Assembly: GCF_009498035.1 (NCBI RefSeq)
Contig: NZ_CP034550.1
Span: forward strand, 4,774,001 to 4,838,000
From: Saccharothrix syringae
GTDB taxonomy: Bacteria; Actinomycetota; Actinomycetes; Mycobacteriales; Pseudonocardiaceae
Direction: 5' to 3'
Length of the DNA: 64,000 nt
Positions 25,405-33,285 of the stretch are shown here, in pieces; position 1 is the stretch's first letter; each line of letters starts with the position of its first letter. Below the pieces are notes generated by a model, which was given only the letters and a program-made list of their open reading frames with translations, was not told the origin of the DNA and ran no database searches. Position numbers and translations under genes: made by a program.

Positions 25405-26162
25405 GCCACCACGCGCTCGACTGGGACTACACCCGCCTGGCCCCCTCGTACTCGTACCGGCCGCGGTACGCGCCGCGGACCGTCGACCGCATCGTGGCCG
25501 CCTGCGGGAAGGAGCGCCCGCTGGCGGCCGACATCGGGGCCGGCACCGGGCACCTGACGCTCGACCTGCTCGAACGGCACTGCGTCGTGGACGCCGTCGA
25601 GCCGAACGAGGCGATGCGGGCGATCGGCGTCGAGCGCACCGCCGGTCGCGGCGAGGTGCGGTGGTCCGTCGGCGTCGGCGAGGACACGGGCCTGCCGGGG
25701 GACCGGTACGACCTGGTGGCCTACGGCTCGGCCTTCAGCACCACCGACCAGCCCCGCGCCCTGGTCGAGGCGGCGCGGATGCTGCACGACCGCGGGTGGT
25801 TCGCGTGCGTGTGGAACCACCGCAGGCTCGACGACCCGCTCCAGGCGGAGATCGAGGAGCTGATCCGCGCGCACGTCCCCGGCTACTCCTACGGGCGCCG
25901 GCGGGAGGACCACGGTCCGCTGATCGAGCGGAGCGGCCTGTTCACCCTGGTGACCAGGGTGGAGGACCTGGCCGTCCACCGCCTGCCGGTCGACGACTGG
26001 CTCACCGCGTGGCGCTCGCACGCGACCCTCCAGCGCCAGGCGGGTCCGGCGTTCGAGGACGTGCTGCGCCGGATCGACGAGCTGGTGCGCTCCCGGGCCG
26101 GGGACGAGGTGGAGGTGCCCTACCGGACCGTCGGGTGGCTCGCGGCCCGCGTCCGGAGGTGA
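25401..26162 (+). CDS. Class I SAM-dependent methyltransferase
   Basis: 253 residues. SAM-binding core: ADIGAGTGHLTLDLL (motif I), VVDAVEPNEAMRAI (acidic loop), YDLVAYGSAFSTTDQP and ALVEAARMLHDRGWFACVW. The N-terminus DYTRLAPSYSYRPRY is the usual lead-in of ubiquinone/phosphonate-type small-molecule methyltransferases. ATGA overlap with the kinase gene places it in the phosphonate operon, where O-methylation of the phosphonate or a partner is a fair guess. No B12 or radical-SAM domain is present. Confidence 0.9.
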   Translation: MSHHALDWDYTRLAPSYSYRPRYAPRTVDRIVAACGKERPLAADIGAGTGHLTLDLLERHCVVDAVEPNEAMRAIGVERTAGRGEVRWSVGVGEDTGLPGDRYDLVAYGSAFSTTDQPRALVEAARMLHDRGWFACVWNHRRLDDPLQAEIEELIRAHVPGYSYGRRREDHGPLIERSGLFTLVTRVEDLAVHRLPVDDWLTAWRSHATLQRQAGPAFEDVLRRIDELVRSRAGDEVEVPYRTVGWLAARVRR

Positions 26163-26181
26163 CCGGGTCCGGGCTGTTACC

Positions 26182-27027
26182 GTGCCCGCCGTGTGCGTTT
26201 CCAGCGACCTGGCCGAGTTCGCCGGCACCGTGCTCTACGCGGGCCGGTGCCACCACCGGGTGCACGGGCGGATCGAAGTGCTCGGGTACCAGAACCGGGC
26301 GGTGAACCTGGCCGACGGGCCGAACTCGATGGTGCTGCACGTGCCCGCGTCGGGCGTCACGCGCGGGAACTTCCTGTCGGCGGGGCGCGACGGCCGGGTG
26401 CTCACCAGGATGCTGGAGGCCGTGCGCCCGGTCGCCGCGGCCGCCGGCGGTGCGGCGGCGATGGACTGGACGGGCGGCGAGGTCGAGGTGTTCGAGCACG
26501 ACATCTACACGGTCGTGCTCGCCTCGGACCCGACGCGCATCCCGCGGGCGCTGGAGGAGGTCCCGCCGCACAAGCGGCCCCGGCTGCGGCCGGAGCTGTT
26601 CGAGTTCTACGCCGACGTCTTCCCCGGCCACACGATCGTCCTGTGCTGCTTCGACAACGCCGAGCTGCGGCAGGCCAAGCCCCTGCTGCTGTGGTACCGC
26701 CCGACCGACCTGGACCGCCTGGTGCTGCCCGCCCTGGACAGCCACACCGGTGACGTCCCGGACCTCGACGCGTGGGTGCACCCGGACCACTGGCTGCTGT
26801 TCGGCACCGACGAGGCCGGCCCGGACTGGGGGTACCCGGTCGACCACGGCAGCACCATGCGGCACGAGCTGCGCGAGTTCCTGCCCGACCGGGTCGTCGG
26901 CGCGGAGTTCTCCTACGGCCGCGTGCCCAACGGCGACTTCGCGCTGTCCCGCGACGACCTGCTGCGCGGCGACCTGTCCAAGGTCGAGCGCGTCCGCCCG
27001 GTCAGCTCTCCAGGGCCTGCTTCATGA
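26182..27027 (+). CDS. Protein of unknown function at the end of the phosphonate operon
   Basis: About 281 residues, soluble, acidic. No family recognised. Visible features: FAGTVLYAGRCHHRVHGRIEV, NRAVNLADGPNSMVLHVP, FEFYADVFPGHTIVLCCFDN and HPDHWLLFGTDEAG. It reads like a sensor or scaffold-like protein rather than a known enzyme. GTG 26182 or 26191 as start. It follows the methyltransferase by 19 bp in the same direction and probably belongs to the operon. The 3' end overlaps the convergent SRPBCC gene by 26 bp. Confidence 0.8.
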   Translation: MPAVCVSSDLAEFAGTVLYAGRCHHRVHGRIEVLGYQNRAVNLADGPNSMVLHVPASGVTRGNFLSAGRDGRVLTRMLEAVRPVAAAAGGAAAMDWTGGEVEVFEHDIYTVVLASDPTRIPRALEEVPPHKRPRLRPELFEFYADVFPGHTIVLCCFDNAELRQAKPLLLWYRPTDLDRLVLPALDSHTGDVPDLDAWVHPDHWLLFGTDEAGPDWGYPVDHGSTMRHELREFLPDRVVGAEFSYGRVPNGDFALSRDDLLRGDLSKVERVRPVSSPGPAS

Positions 27028-27376
27028 CCTGGGCGCCGCGCTCGACGCGGGCCCGGACGTCGCCGGCCACCTCGTGCGGCAGCACGTCGGTGATCCAGAC
27101 CAGCCGGCAGCGGTCCTCGCCCTCGGGGAAGACCTGGAACGACGCGTGGTGGTGCGTCAGCGGCAGCCGGAAGCCCTCGACGGCGGAGTAGGCCAGGCGG
27201 CGCTGCTCGTCGTCGATCGCCACGATCAGCTCGCGCACCACGTTGCCGCCCGGCACGGTCAGGTACCGGACGTCACCCTCCACCCGCGTCGCCAGCACGT
27301 AGCCGGGGACGAGGCGTTCGTGCACGGCGGCGACGTCGCGCACCGCGTCCCAGACGTGCTCCGCGGCGGCCCGCAC
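27002..27376 (-). CDS. SRPBCC (START-like) domain protein, possibly N-terminally frameshifted
   Basis: 124 residues from GTG 27376. Helix-grip fold typical of polyketide-cyclase/Bet v1-like proteins: VRAAAEHVWDAVRDVAAVHERLVPG, then RRLAYSAVEGFRLPLTHHHASF and CRLVWITDVLP. Homologues begin about 9 residues earlier, and the upstream DNA in frame does encode AIATIRQDIEV, but the expected start GTG at 27411 region is out of frame by one base (GTGCCATC where GTGGCCATC would restore it), right after GGGGAGG. Either the gene lost one base at its start or translation begins at 27376. Ligand unknown. Confidence 0.75.
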   Translation of the reverse strand: MRAAAEHVWDAVRDVAAVHERLVPGYVLATRVEGDVRYLTVPGGNVVRELIVAIDDEQRRLAYSAVEGFRLPLTHHHASFQVFPEGEDRCRLVWITDVLPHEVAGDVRARVERGAQVMKQALES

Positions 27377-27724
27377 CTCGATGTCCTGCCGGATGGTGGC
27401 GATGGCACGACCTCCCCAGTGAGTAGGTCTTGATCGTAACAGCGGTGTGACGACGGTGGCGGTGCGGCCGGTGTCGGGCCCGGCTCCCGTCGCCGCACCC
27501 CGCCGACGGTCGGCGTCACCACGCTGGTGTCCACAGAGGACGGTTTCGCGGCCGGTTCGGTGCCGGGCCGGCTGTGCGCGTCGACCCGGCCGTCGCGAAT
27601 GCGCGCGACGTGGTCGACCGGTGCAGGTCCACCACGGCGCGGATCGGCGGGTCTGCGCAGCAGGGCACAGGTGGGGCGGTTGGCGGGCTTTGGTTGGCCG
27701 CGCGGTGGATCGATCGGTGGTGGA
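27377..27724. other. Intergenic stretch without a recognised gene
   Basis: About 350 bp between SRPBCC and IclR genes, both leftward. The minus strand at about 27570-27640 reads DHVARIRDGRVDA, reminiscent of the end of an ABC-transporter ATPase, but too short to call. Nothing else identified. Confidence 0.4.
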
Positions 27725-28471
27725 TCAGGTGGCGCCCAGCGCCCGCGACACCTCGGCGGCCGCGCGCACCACCAGGTCGGGCAGCTCCCGGGGCGCCTCG
27801 GCGAACTCCACCAGCGAGGCCGCGGACACCGCGCCGACCACCTCGCCGGTGTGGTTGAACACCGCCGCGCCGACCGCCCGGACCCCCGCCTCGTTCTCCT
27901 CGCGGTCCTCGGCGTAGCCGCGGGCCCGCACGTCCGCCAGCTCCAGCAGCAGGTCGTCCGGGTCGGTGATGGTGTTGGGGGTGCGGGCGGGCAGCCCGGC
28001 GCGCCCCGCCAGGGCCCGCACCTCGTCGTCGGGCATGGCGGCCAGGATCGCCTTGCCGATGGAGGTGCAGTGCAGCCGCAGGCTCATGCCGACGCGGGAG
28101 GCCAGGTGGTAGGGCCGGGTGCCCTCCAGCTTGACCACGTACACCGCCTCGTCGCCGGACAGCAGCGCGAGGTGGACCGTCCAGCCGGTGCGCTCCTGCA
28201 GCGCCCGCAGCGTCGGCCGGACGTGCTCGGCGAGGTCCAGGCGCTGGAGGAAGCGGCCGGCGAGGCTGAGGATGCGCGGGCCGCCCAGGTAGCCGCCCCG
28301 GCCGTCGGAGCGCGCGAAACCGCGCTGGACCAGGGTTTGGAGGATGCGGTGCACGGTCGGCTTGGGCAGGCCCGAGGCGTCGGCGATGTCGGCGATGCGC
28401 GAGTGGTCGGCCAGCGCTTCCAGGACGCTGAGCGTCTTCTCGGCCGCGGACAGCGGGGCGTCGCCACTCAT
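27725..28471 (-). CDS. IclR-family transcriptional regulator
   Basis: 248 residues. N-terminal winged helix (AAEKTLSVLEALADHSRIADIADASGL split by PKPTVHRILQTL) and IclR effector domain (YVVKLEG, LHCTSIGKAILAAMPDDEV, GYAEDREENEAGVRAVGAAVF). The ATG at 28471 is used; the frame continues upstream only through repetitive sequence. No divergent structural gene is adjacent, so the target is unknown. Confidence 0.9.
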   Translation of the reverse strand: MSGDAPLSAAEKTLSVLEALADHSRIADIADASGLPKPTVHRILQTLVQRGFARSDGRGGYLGGPRILSLAGRFLQRLDLAEHVRPTLRALQERTGWTVHLALLSGDEAVYVVKLEGTRPYHLASRVGMSLRLHCTSIGKAILAAMPDDEVRALAGRAGLPARTPNTITDPDDLLLELADVRARGYAEDREENEAGVRAVGAAVFNHTGEVVGAVSAASLVEFAEAPRELPDLVVRAAAEVSRALGAT

Positions 28472-28892
28472 GGCCTCAATGTAGGCCAGGTGGGATCGCC
28501 GAGACCTGCGCGACGGCGGTGCGGTTGGGCCGGGTGGGGCATTCGGGTTGTTCCGGTGGCCGGTGCGTGACGACCCGGGCGGGCCGGCCTGCTCGACGGG
28601 GCAGGCCCTGCCCGAAACCCGGCCCGTCGAAGCACGACCTGCCGGAGCACGACCTGCCGGAGCACGACCTGCCGAGCTTCGGTCCGCCGACCCGAGGCCC
28701 GTTGCGCCGGCGGTCGGTCGGCAGCGCGAAGACGTCGAGCCGCCGGCCGACGGCGCCGTCGCGGAACCCGTACCCCGCACCGCCGGGGAGCGGTTGACGC
28801 TCGACCGGCGCCTGACCCTGGTCGTCGGTTTCGCGGGCACCGTCCTGGCGGCCGTGATCGGCGTGCTCGGCTCGCTGGTCGCGGCGCGCCCC
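28472..28892. other. 420-bp stretch with 15-bp tandem repeats and a possible short membrane ORF
   Basis: Three copies of AGCACGACCTGCCGG lie at 28631-28674. The plus strand has an open frame with an Ala/Pro/Arg-rich part followed by one good membrane helix (LTLVVGFAGTVLAAVIGVLG, about 28800-28865), but no clear start, so I do not call it a gene. Confidence 0.5.
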
Positions 28893-28922
28893 TTGACAGG
28901 CAAGTCGCCACTTGCCTATAAC
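28893..28922 (+). promoter_or_regulatory. Promoter with operator inside the spacer, ahead of arsR-like gene
   Basis: -35 TTGACA at 28893-28898, -10 TATAAC at 28917-28922, spacer 18 bp. The spacer is itself a perfect palindrome, GGCAAGT-CGCC-ACTTGCC (28899-28916), ideally placed for autorepression. Transcription should start at about 28929-28930, on the GTG start codon, giving a leaderless mRNA. Confidence 0.85.
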
Positions 28923-28929
28923 TGTGCGG

Positions 28930-29226
28930 GTGGACGCGGACGCCGATCTGTTCAAGGCCATCGGTGACGCGACGCGGCGCATCATCCTGGACGAACTGAC
29001 CGAAAGGGACGGTCAGACGCTGTTCGAGCTGTGCAGCCGGCTGACGATGAAGCACGGCCTCGCCTCGTCGCGCCAGGCCATCTCGCAGCACCTGGCCGTG
29101 CTCGAACAGGCCGGCCTGGTGCGCACCTGCCGGCAGGGCCGGTACAAGTTCCACCACCTCGACACGAGCCCGCTGCGCTCGATCGTCGCGCGGTGGCCCA
29201 TCGACCGAGAGGCACCCGACCTGTGA
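28930..29226 (+). CDS. ArsR-family (winged HTH) repressor
   Basis: 98 residues: VDADADLFKAIGDATRRIILDEL, then a winged helix with recognition helix SRQAISQHLAVLEQAGLV and wing TCRQGRYKFHHLD. No Cys metal-site motif (CxC/ELCVCD) is present, so it is of the non-metal, SdpR/penicillinase-like class. I choose GTG 28930 because the promoter predicts transcription starting there. Its stop overlaps the VOC gene, making a two-gene autoregulated unit typical of ArsR plus glyoxalase-fold pairs. Confidence 0.9.
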   Translation: MDADADLFKAIGDATRRIILDELTERDGQTLFELCSRLTMKHGLASSRQAISQHLAVLEQAGLVRTCRQGRYKFHHLDTSPLRSIVARWPIDREAPDL

Positions 29227-29612
29227 TCCGCATCAACATCACCAGCGTGCTCGTCGACGACCAGGCCAAGGCACTGGCCTTCTACACCGAGAAGCTGGGG
29301 TTCATCAAGAAGACCGACGTGCCCGCCGGCGAGGCCCGCTGGCTCACCGTGGTGTCCCCGGCCGCCCCGGACGCCGTCGAGCTGGCGCTGGAGCCGTCCG
29401 GCCACCCGGCGGTGGGGCCGTTCAAGGAGGCGCTGGTGGCCGACGGGATCCCGTTCACCCAGTTCGCCGTGGACGACGTGTACGCCGAGGTGGAGCGGTT
29501 GAAGGGGTTGGGGGTCGTGTTCACGCAGGAGCCGACCGACTTCGGGCCGGTGGTCACCGCCGTGCTCGACGACACCTGCGGCAACCTGATCCAGCTCGCC
29601 ACGGTGAAGTAG
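29223..29612 (+). CDS. VOC-family (glyoxalase/bleomycin-resistance fold) protein
   Basis: 129 residues. Two beta-alpha-beta-beta-beta modules: INITSVLVDDQAKALAFYTE and LGF, then AVDDVYAEVERLKGLGVVF and LDDTCGNLIQLATVK. Metal-ligand candidates are few (H in SGHPAV, E/D in the C-terminal strand). GTG start overlaps the ArsR stop by 4 bases; both are under the operator-containing promoter. Substrate unknown. Confidence 0.88.
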   Translation: MIRINITSVLVDDQAKALAFYTEKLGFIKKTDVPAGEARWLTVVSPAAPDAVELALEPSGHPAVGPFKEALVADGIPFTQFAVDDVYAEVERLKGLGVVFTQEPTDFGPVVTAVLDDTCGNLIQLATVK

Positions 29613-29643
29613 CCGTCCACGCCGGAGGGGACCGCCGCGGTCG

Positions 29644-29940
29644 TCAGGACGCCCTCGGGTAGAGCAGCCGCAGGCCCAGGACGCAGACGGCCTGCGCGGC
29701 GAGCGCGATCGCGGCGTGCACCGCCCAGGCGCCGACCAGCGTGGGGCCACCCCACGCACCGCCGAGGTCCGGGTTCGCGGTGAAGGGGTGGTCGAGGGCG
29801 ACGACGGTGTCCGGCCACAGCGGGTACAGCCAGCCGCGGGCCACCAGGTAGGTGGCCAGGAGCACGAGGGGCGCCGCGGCGAGTGCGCGGGCGAACCCCC
29901 GGCGCGGGTGGATGCCCAGGCGGGCGGGCAGTGTTCTCAT
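29644..29940 (-). CDS. Small membrane protein of unknown function
   Basis: 98 residues from ATG 29940. Two hydrophobic segments: RALAAAPLVLLATYLVARGW and VGAWAVHAAIALAAQAVCVL with LGLRLLYP. A Trp/Pro-rich loop between them contains GWLYPLWPDTVVALDHP. No family recognised. Convergent with the VOC gene. Confidence 0.65.
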   Translation of the reverse strand: MRTLPARLGIHPRRGFARALAAAPLVLLATYLVARGWLYPLWPDTVVALDHPFTANPDLGGAWGGPTLVGAWAVHAAIALAAQAVCVLGLRLLYPRAS

Positions 29941-30010
29941 GGCCCGGGAGGCTAGGCGCGGGGACGGCGGCGGGGCGTCATACCGCGGTGCCGTCTTCTC
30001 CGTCGTACCG

Positions 30011-30070
30011 CGGTACTCCTGCCGCCTCGGCACGACCCGGTGGTACCCCTGCCGCCTCGGCAAGACCCGG
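30011..30070 (+). repeat. 30-bp tandem direct repeat
   Basis: Two adjacent copies (30011-30040, 30041-30070) of a unit containing GGTACYCCTGCCGCCTCGGC and ending ACCCGG, with about three mismatches. Lies just downstream of the AAA ATPase stop codon. Confidence 0.8.
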
Positions 30071-30081
30071 CCGGGGGCCGG

Positions 30082-31347
30082 TCAGCGGCGGCGCTTCTTC
30101 AGGTATGCGGCGAGTTCGTCGTAGGCGCCGGCGTCGTTGCCGTACAGGGCGTAGTTGCGGGCGGTCTCCATCCACTCGCCGATGCTGGGGCTCACGGACT
30201 TCACCGCGTCCTGGAGGTGGCGCTGGGTGATGGGCCGCACGCGCCCGGTCGCCATGGACTCCTCCATGGCGGTCTCGGTGGCCTGCTCGCAGACCAGGGC
30301 GAGGTCCGCGCCGGACATGCCGTCGGAGACCTTGGCGATCCGGGCGAGGTCCAGCCGCTCGGCGGGCTTGCCGCGCAGGTGCAGCCGGAGGATCGCCTCG
30401 CGCGCCTCGGCGTCCGGCGGCAGCACCAGCACGGTGCGGTCGAAGCGGCCCGGTCGCAGCAGCGCCGAGTCGACGTCCCACGGGTGGTTGCTGGCGGCCA
30501 GCACGAACAGGCCCTCGTTGTCGGTGGTGGCGCCGTCCAGTTCGGCCAGCATCTGGTTGACCACGCCGCGCATGGCCGAACCGCCGCCGCGCAGGTGCGA
30601 GCGCTTCTGGCCCAGCGCGTCGATCTCGTCGAAGAACAGCAGGCACGGGCGGTTGCGGCGGGCGGTGGCGAAGATGTCGCGGAGGTTGCGCTCGCTGCTG
30701 CCGATCCACATGTCCAGCACGTCGCTCAGGCCGATCTCGTAGAAGCTCGCGCCCAGCTCGCCGGCCAGCGCGCGGGCGATCAGCGTCTTGCCGCAGCCGG
30801 GCGGGCCCCACAGCAGCAGGCCACCGCGCAGGGACTTGCCGAACCGCAGGCGCAGCTCGGGGTTGCGCAGCGGCGTGAGGAACGACATGTCCAGGCGCTT
30901 CTTCACGTCGGCCAGGCCGCCGATGTCGGCCAGCGTGATGCCGGCCGCGCCCATCGTGCCGAGGGCGGGTTCGGCGACCGGGTCGCTGTCCGTCCACTGG
31001 CGCAGGATCTCGTCGGCGGTGTCCGGGACGGCCGCGGCGACCGGGGCGGCGGGAGCTGCCGGGACCGGGGTCGGCGGTGTCGCCGGAGCCGGGTCGAGGG
31101 CGTCCGCGAGCCGCCGGTACGAGGCGGCCCTGGTCCCGTCGCCGACCGCCCGCGCCGCGTCGGCGGCCGTGCGCAGCGCCGCCACGTCGTCGGGCACGGC
31201 GGCCAGCACGGTCGTGGCGTGCGCCAGCGCCTCGTCCGCGCGGCCGGCGTCCAGCAGCAGCCGCGCGACGTGGGCCCGCACCGGGTGGTTGTCGGGGTCC
31301 GCGGTCAGCGCCGCGAGCAGCGCCTCGATCACCGGGTCATGCGTCAC
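30082..31347 (-). CDS. TPR-AAA+ ATPase (CDC48/FtsH-like AAA module)
   Basis: 421 residues. The N-terminal 90 residues are helical repeats (VRAHVARLLLDAGRADEAL). A Pro/Ala linker leads to a single AAA domain: Walker A GPPGCGKT, Walker B CLLFFDEIDALGQ, sensor 1 LAASNHPWDVD and the second-region-of-homology Arg finger in LLRPGRFDR. Such small AAA proteins often remodel a partner. The divergent neighbour is a TPR membrane protein, the likely partner. GTG start at 31347. Confidence 0.9.
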   Translation of the reverse strand: MTHDPVIEALLAALTADPDNHPVRAHVARLLLDAGRADEALAHATTVLAAVPDDVAALRTAADAARAVGDGTRAASYRRLADALDPAPATPPTPVPAAPAAPVAAAVPDTADEILRQWTDSDPVAEPALGTMGAAGITLADIGGLADVKKRLDMSFLTPLRNPELRLRFGKSLRGGLLLWGPPGCGKTLIARALAGELGASFYEIGLSDVLDMWIGSSERNLRDIFATARRNRPCLLFFDEIDALGQKRSHLRGGGSAMRGVVNQMLAELDGATTDNEGLFVLAASNHPWDVDSALLRPGRFDRTVLVLPPDAEAREAILRLHLRGKPAERLDLARIAKVSDGMSGADLALVCEQATETAMEESMATGRVRPITQRHLQDAVKSVSPSIGEWMETARNYALYGNDAGAYDELAAYLKKRRR

Positions 31348-31441
31348 GCGACGACACGGTAGCCGATCGCACCGCGTTGACCAGGCAGATCCTCGTCTCT
31401 ACGGTATGCCGGACGAACGCGGTGATCGCCGGGGTGGGGGA

Positions 31442-32668
31442 ATGGACGACGTAGTCGGTGTTGCGGTGCGGCGCGGCCAGGCGCTGCTCGACCTCGGCCG
31501 CCACCGGGAGGCGGAGGCGCAGTTCCGGACCGCGCTCGCCGCCAGCCCCGGCGACCCCGTGACGCACACGCTGCTCGCGCAGGCGTTGCTGCGCCAACAG
31601 CGCTACGACGAGGCCCGCGACCACAGCCGCGCGGCGCTCGCCGCGGACCCGGAGCACGTGCCGGCGCACTCCGCGCTCGCCGCGTCCCTGGGCGGGCTGG
31701 AGCAGCTGCCCGAGGCGCTGGAGGTGGTGCGGCGCGCCCTGGACCTCGCGCCCGGGTTCGCGGGCCTGCACCTCCAGCACGCGTACGTCCTCATGGCGCA
31801 GGACCGGCCCGCCGAGGCGCTGGCGAGCGCCGAGCGCGCCCGCGCGCTGGACCCGGAGGACTCCGACACCGCCACCGCGCGGGCGGCCGCCCTCCACGAG
31901 CTGCGCCGCTTCGACGAGGCCGACGCCGCCGTGGCGGAGGCGCTGCGGCTCGACCCGCAGAACGCCGAGGCCCACCGCCTCAAGGGACTGCTGGCGCTGC
32001 GCCGCGGCGGCAGCGGGTCCGCGGTCAGCGCGCACCGCACCGCCCTGCACCTGGACCCCACCGACCGGCACGCCCGCGAGGGCCTGTCGCTGGCGCTGAA
32101 GTCCCGCAACCCGCTCTACCTCGCGCTGCTGCGGTTCAACCTCTGGCTGAACTCGGTGCCGACCGGGGTGCGCGTCGCGGTGGCGCTGCTGCCGTTCCTG
32201 CTGACCCGCTTCCTCAAGCCGTTCAGCGGCCAGGCGTGGGCGACCGCGCTGGTGGTCGTGGTCATCGGCCTGGTCGTGCTGAGCTGGACCCTCGAACCGC
32301 TGATGAACTGCGTCCTGCTGCTGGGCCGCGACCGGCACCTGCTCGGCCGGGCCGCGCGCCGGGCGACCTTCACGTTCCTGGGCTTCGCCGCGGCCGCGAT
32401 CACCGCGGTGGTCCTCGCCACCGCCGGCGGCCCCGGTCAGCTGGTGGGGCTGGCCTTCGGCCTGGGCCTGTGGGCGATGGCCACCGGCTCTGGCCACACC
32501 GTCCGCGAGGACCGGCGCGGGCTGCTGAACGTCGGCTCGGCGGTGGCGGCCGTGCTGGGCGCCACCGCGTTCGCGGCGATCCTGGCGGGCGCGCCCGGCG
32601 CGACGCTCGCCGTGGGGCTGGTGCTGCTCGGCGGCGTCGTGGCCACCTGGGTCACCGTGCTCTCGTGA
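31442..32668 (+). CDS. TPR-repeat membrane protein
   Basis: 408 residues. Residues 1-210 are about six TPRs (GRHREAEAQFRTALAASPGD, YDEARDHSRAALAADPEH, PEALEVVRRALDLAPG and similar). The C-terminal half has four to five membrane helices (VRVAVALLPFLLTRFL, ATALVVVVIGLVVLSW, FTFLGFAAAAITAVVLA, AFAAILAGA, LAVGLVLLGGVVATW). Divergent from a TPR-AAA ATPase across about 95 bp, suggesting a two-protein membrane-remodelling or chaperone unit. GGTGGGGGA precedes ATG 31442; an ATG at 31406 is also possible. Confidence 0.87.
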   Translation: MDDVVGVAVRRGQALLDLGRHREAEAQFRTALAASPGDPVTHTLLAQALLRQQRYDEARDHSRAALAADPEHVPAHSALAASLGGLEQLPEALEVVRRALDLAPGFAGLHLQHAYVLMAQDRPAEALASAERARALDPEDSDTATARAAALHELRRFDEADAAVAEALRLDPQNAEAHRLKGLLALRRGGSGSAVSAHRTALHLDPTDRHAREGLSLALKSRNPLYLALLRFNLWLNSVPTGVRVAVALLPFLLTRFLKPFSGQAWATALVVVVIGLVVLSWTLEPLMNCVLLLGRDRHLLGRAARRATFTFLGFAAAAITAVVLATAGGPGQLVGLAFGLGLWAMATGSGHTVREDRRGLLNVGSAVAAVLGATAFAAILAGAPGATLAVGLVLLGGVVATWVTVLS

Positions 32669-32844
32669 CCCGCCAAGCGAGACGGGAGGGCCGTGCCTGG
32701 TCCGGGCGGCCGAACCGGGTGAATGCGTTTCGTCGGGTACTTTGGTGCAACATCGAAGTGAGACGGAATTTTTCCTTGTCCGGGTAAACGGCCGGTTGGT
32801 AACCATGACGGTGACCGCTCGTCGGGCGAACCCGGGAGGAATAC

Positions 32845-33255
32845 GTGGGACCGATTCGTCGCGCCTTGTCCGCCATGCTGATGTTCGCCCTGGTGGGAGC
32901 CGGTGCCACCCCGGCCGCAGCCGCCGGCTCCCCGACCTGGGAGCTGCGCGACATCGGGCAGCGGATGTGCGTCACCTCCGATTTCGGCCACCCCGGCGCC
33001 TATTTCCTCATCCCGCTCTACGGCGACTGGTCGAAAACCATCACGACCGGGATGCGCAACCTCCCGCCCGGTACGCGGGTGGTGGGCAGCCCGACGCTCC
33101 CGCCCGGCTCGCACCACGAGGACTACATCATCGGCGGCGTCCACATCGCGATCGCGCCCGCCCCGGTCGGCGTCTACCGGGCGGAGGTCTGGGCCTCGGA
33201 CGGCGAGGTGACCCAGGCAGTGCCGGCCGTGATCAACGTGAAGGAGCGCTGCTGA
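32845..33255 (+). CDS. Small secreted protein (DUF5980-like)
   Basis: 136 residues. Signal peptide of about 27 residues (LSAMLMFALVGAGATPAAA) then a beta-rich domain: WELRDIGQRMCVTSDFGHPGAYFLIPLYGDW, MRNLPPGTRVVG, and GVYRAEVWASDGEVTQAVPAVI (residue strings abbreviated). Two Cys (early and at the C-terminus) could form a disulfide. I associate it with the DUF5980 group from memory, so the family name is tentative. Good ribosome site GGGAGGAATAC before GTG 32845. No link to the terpenoid genes beyond adjacency. Confidence 0.75.
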   Translation: MGPIRRALSAMLMFALVGAGATPAAAAGSPTWELRDIGQRMCVTSDFGHPGAYFLIPLYGDWSKTITTGMRNLPPGTRVVGSPTLPPGSHHEDYIIGGVHIAIAPAPVGVYRAEVWASDGEVTQAVPAVINVKERC

Positions 33256-33285
33256 GCCCTGGCGGCAGCAGCACTGCCGGCGGCT

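Noticed and set aside
28548..28967. 140-codon plus-strand ORF with a membrane helix
   Set aside because: No start with a ribosome site, repetitive N-terminal part and it runs through the ArsR promoter.
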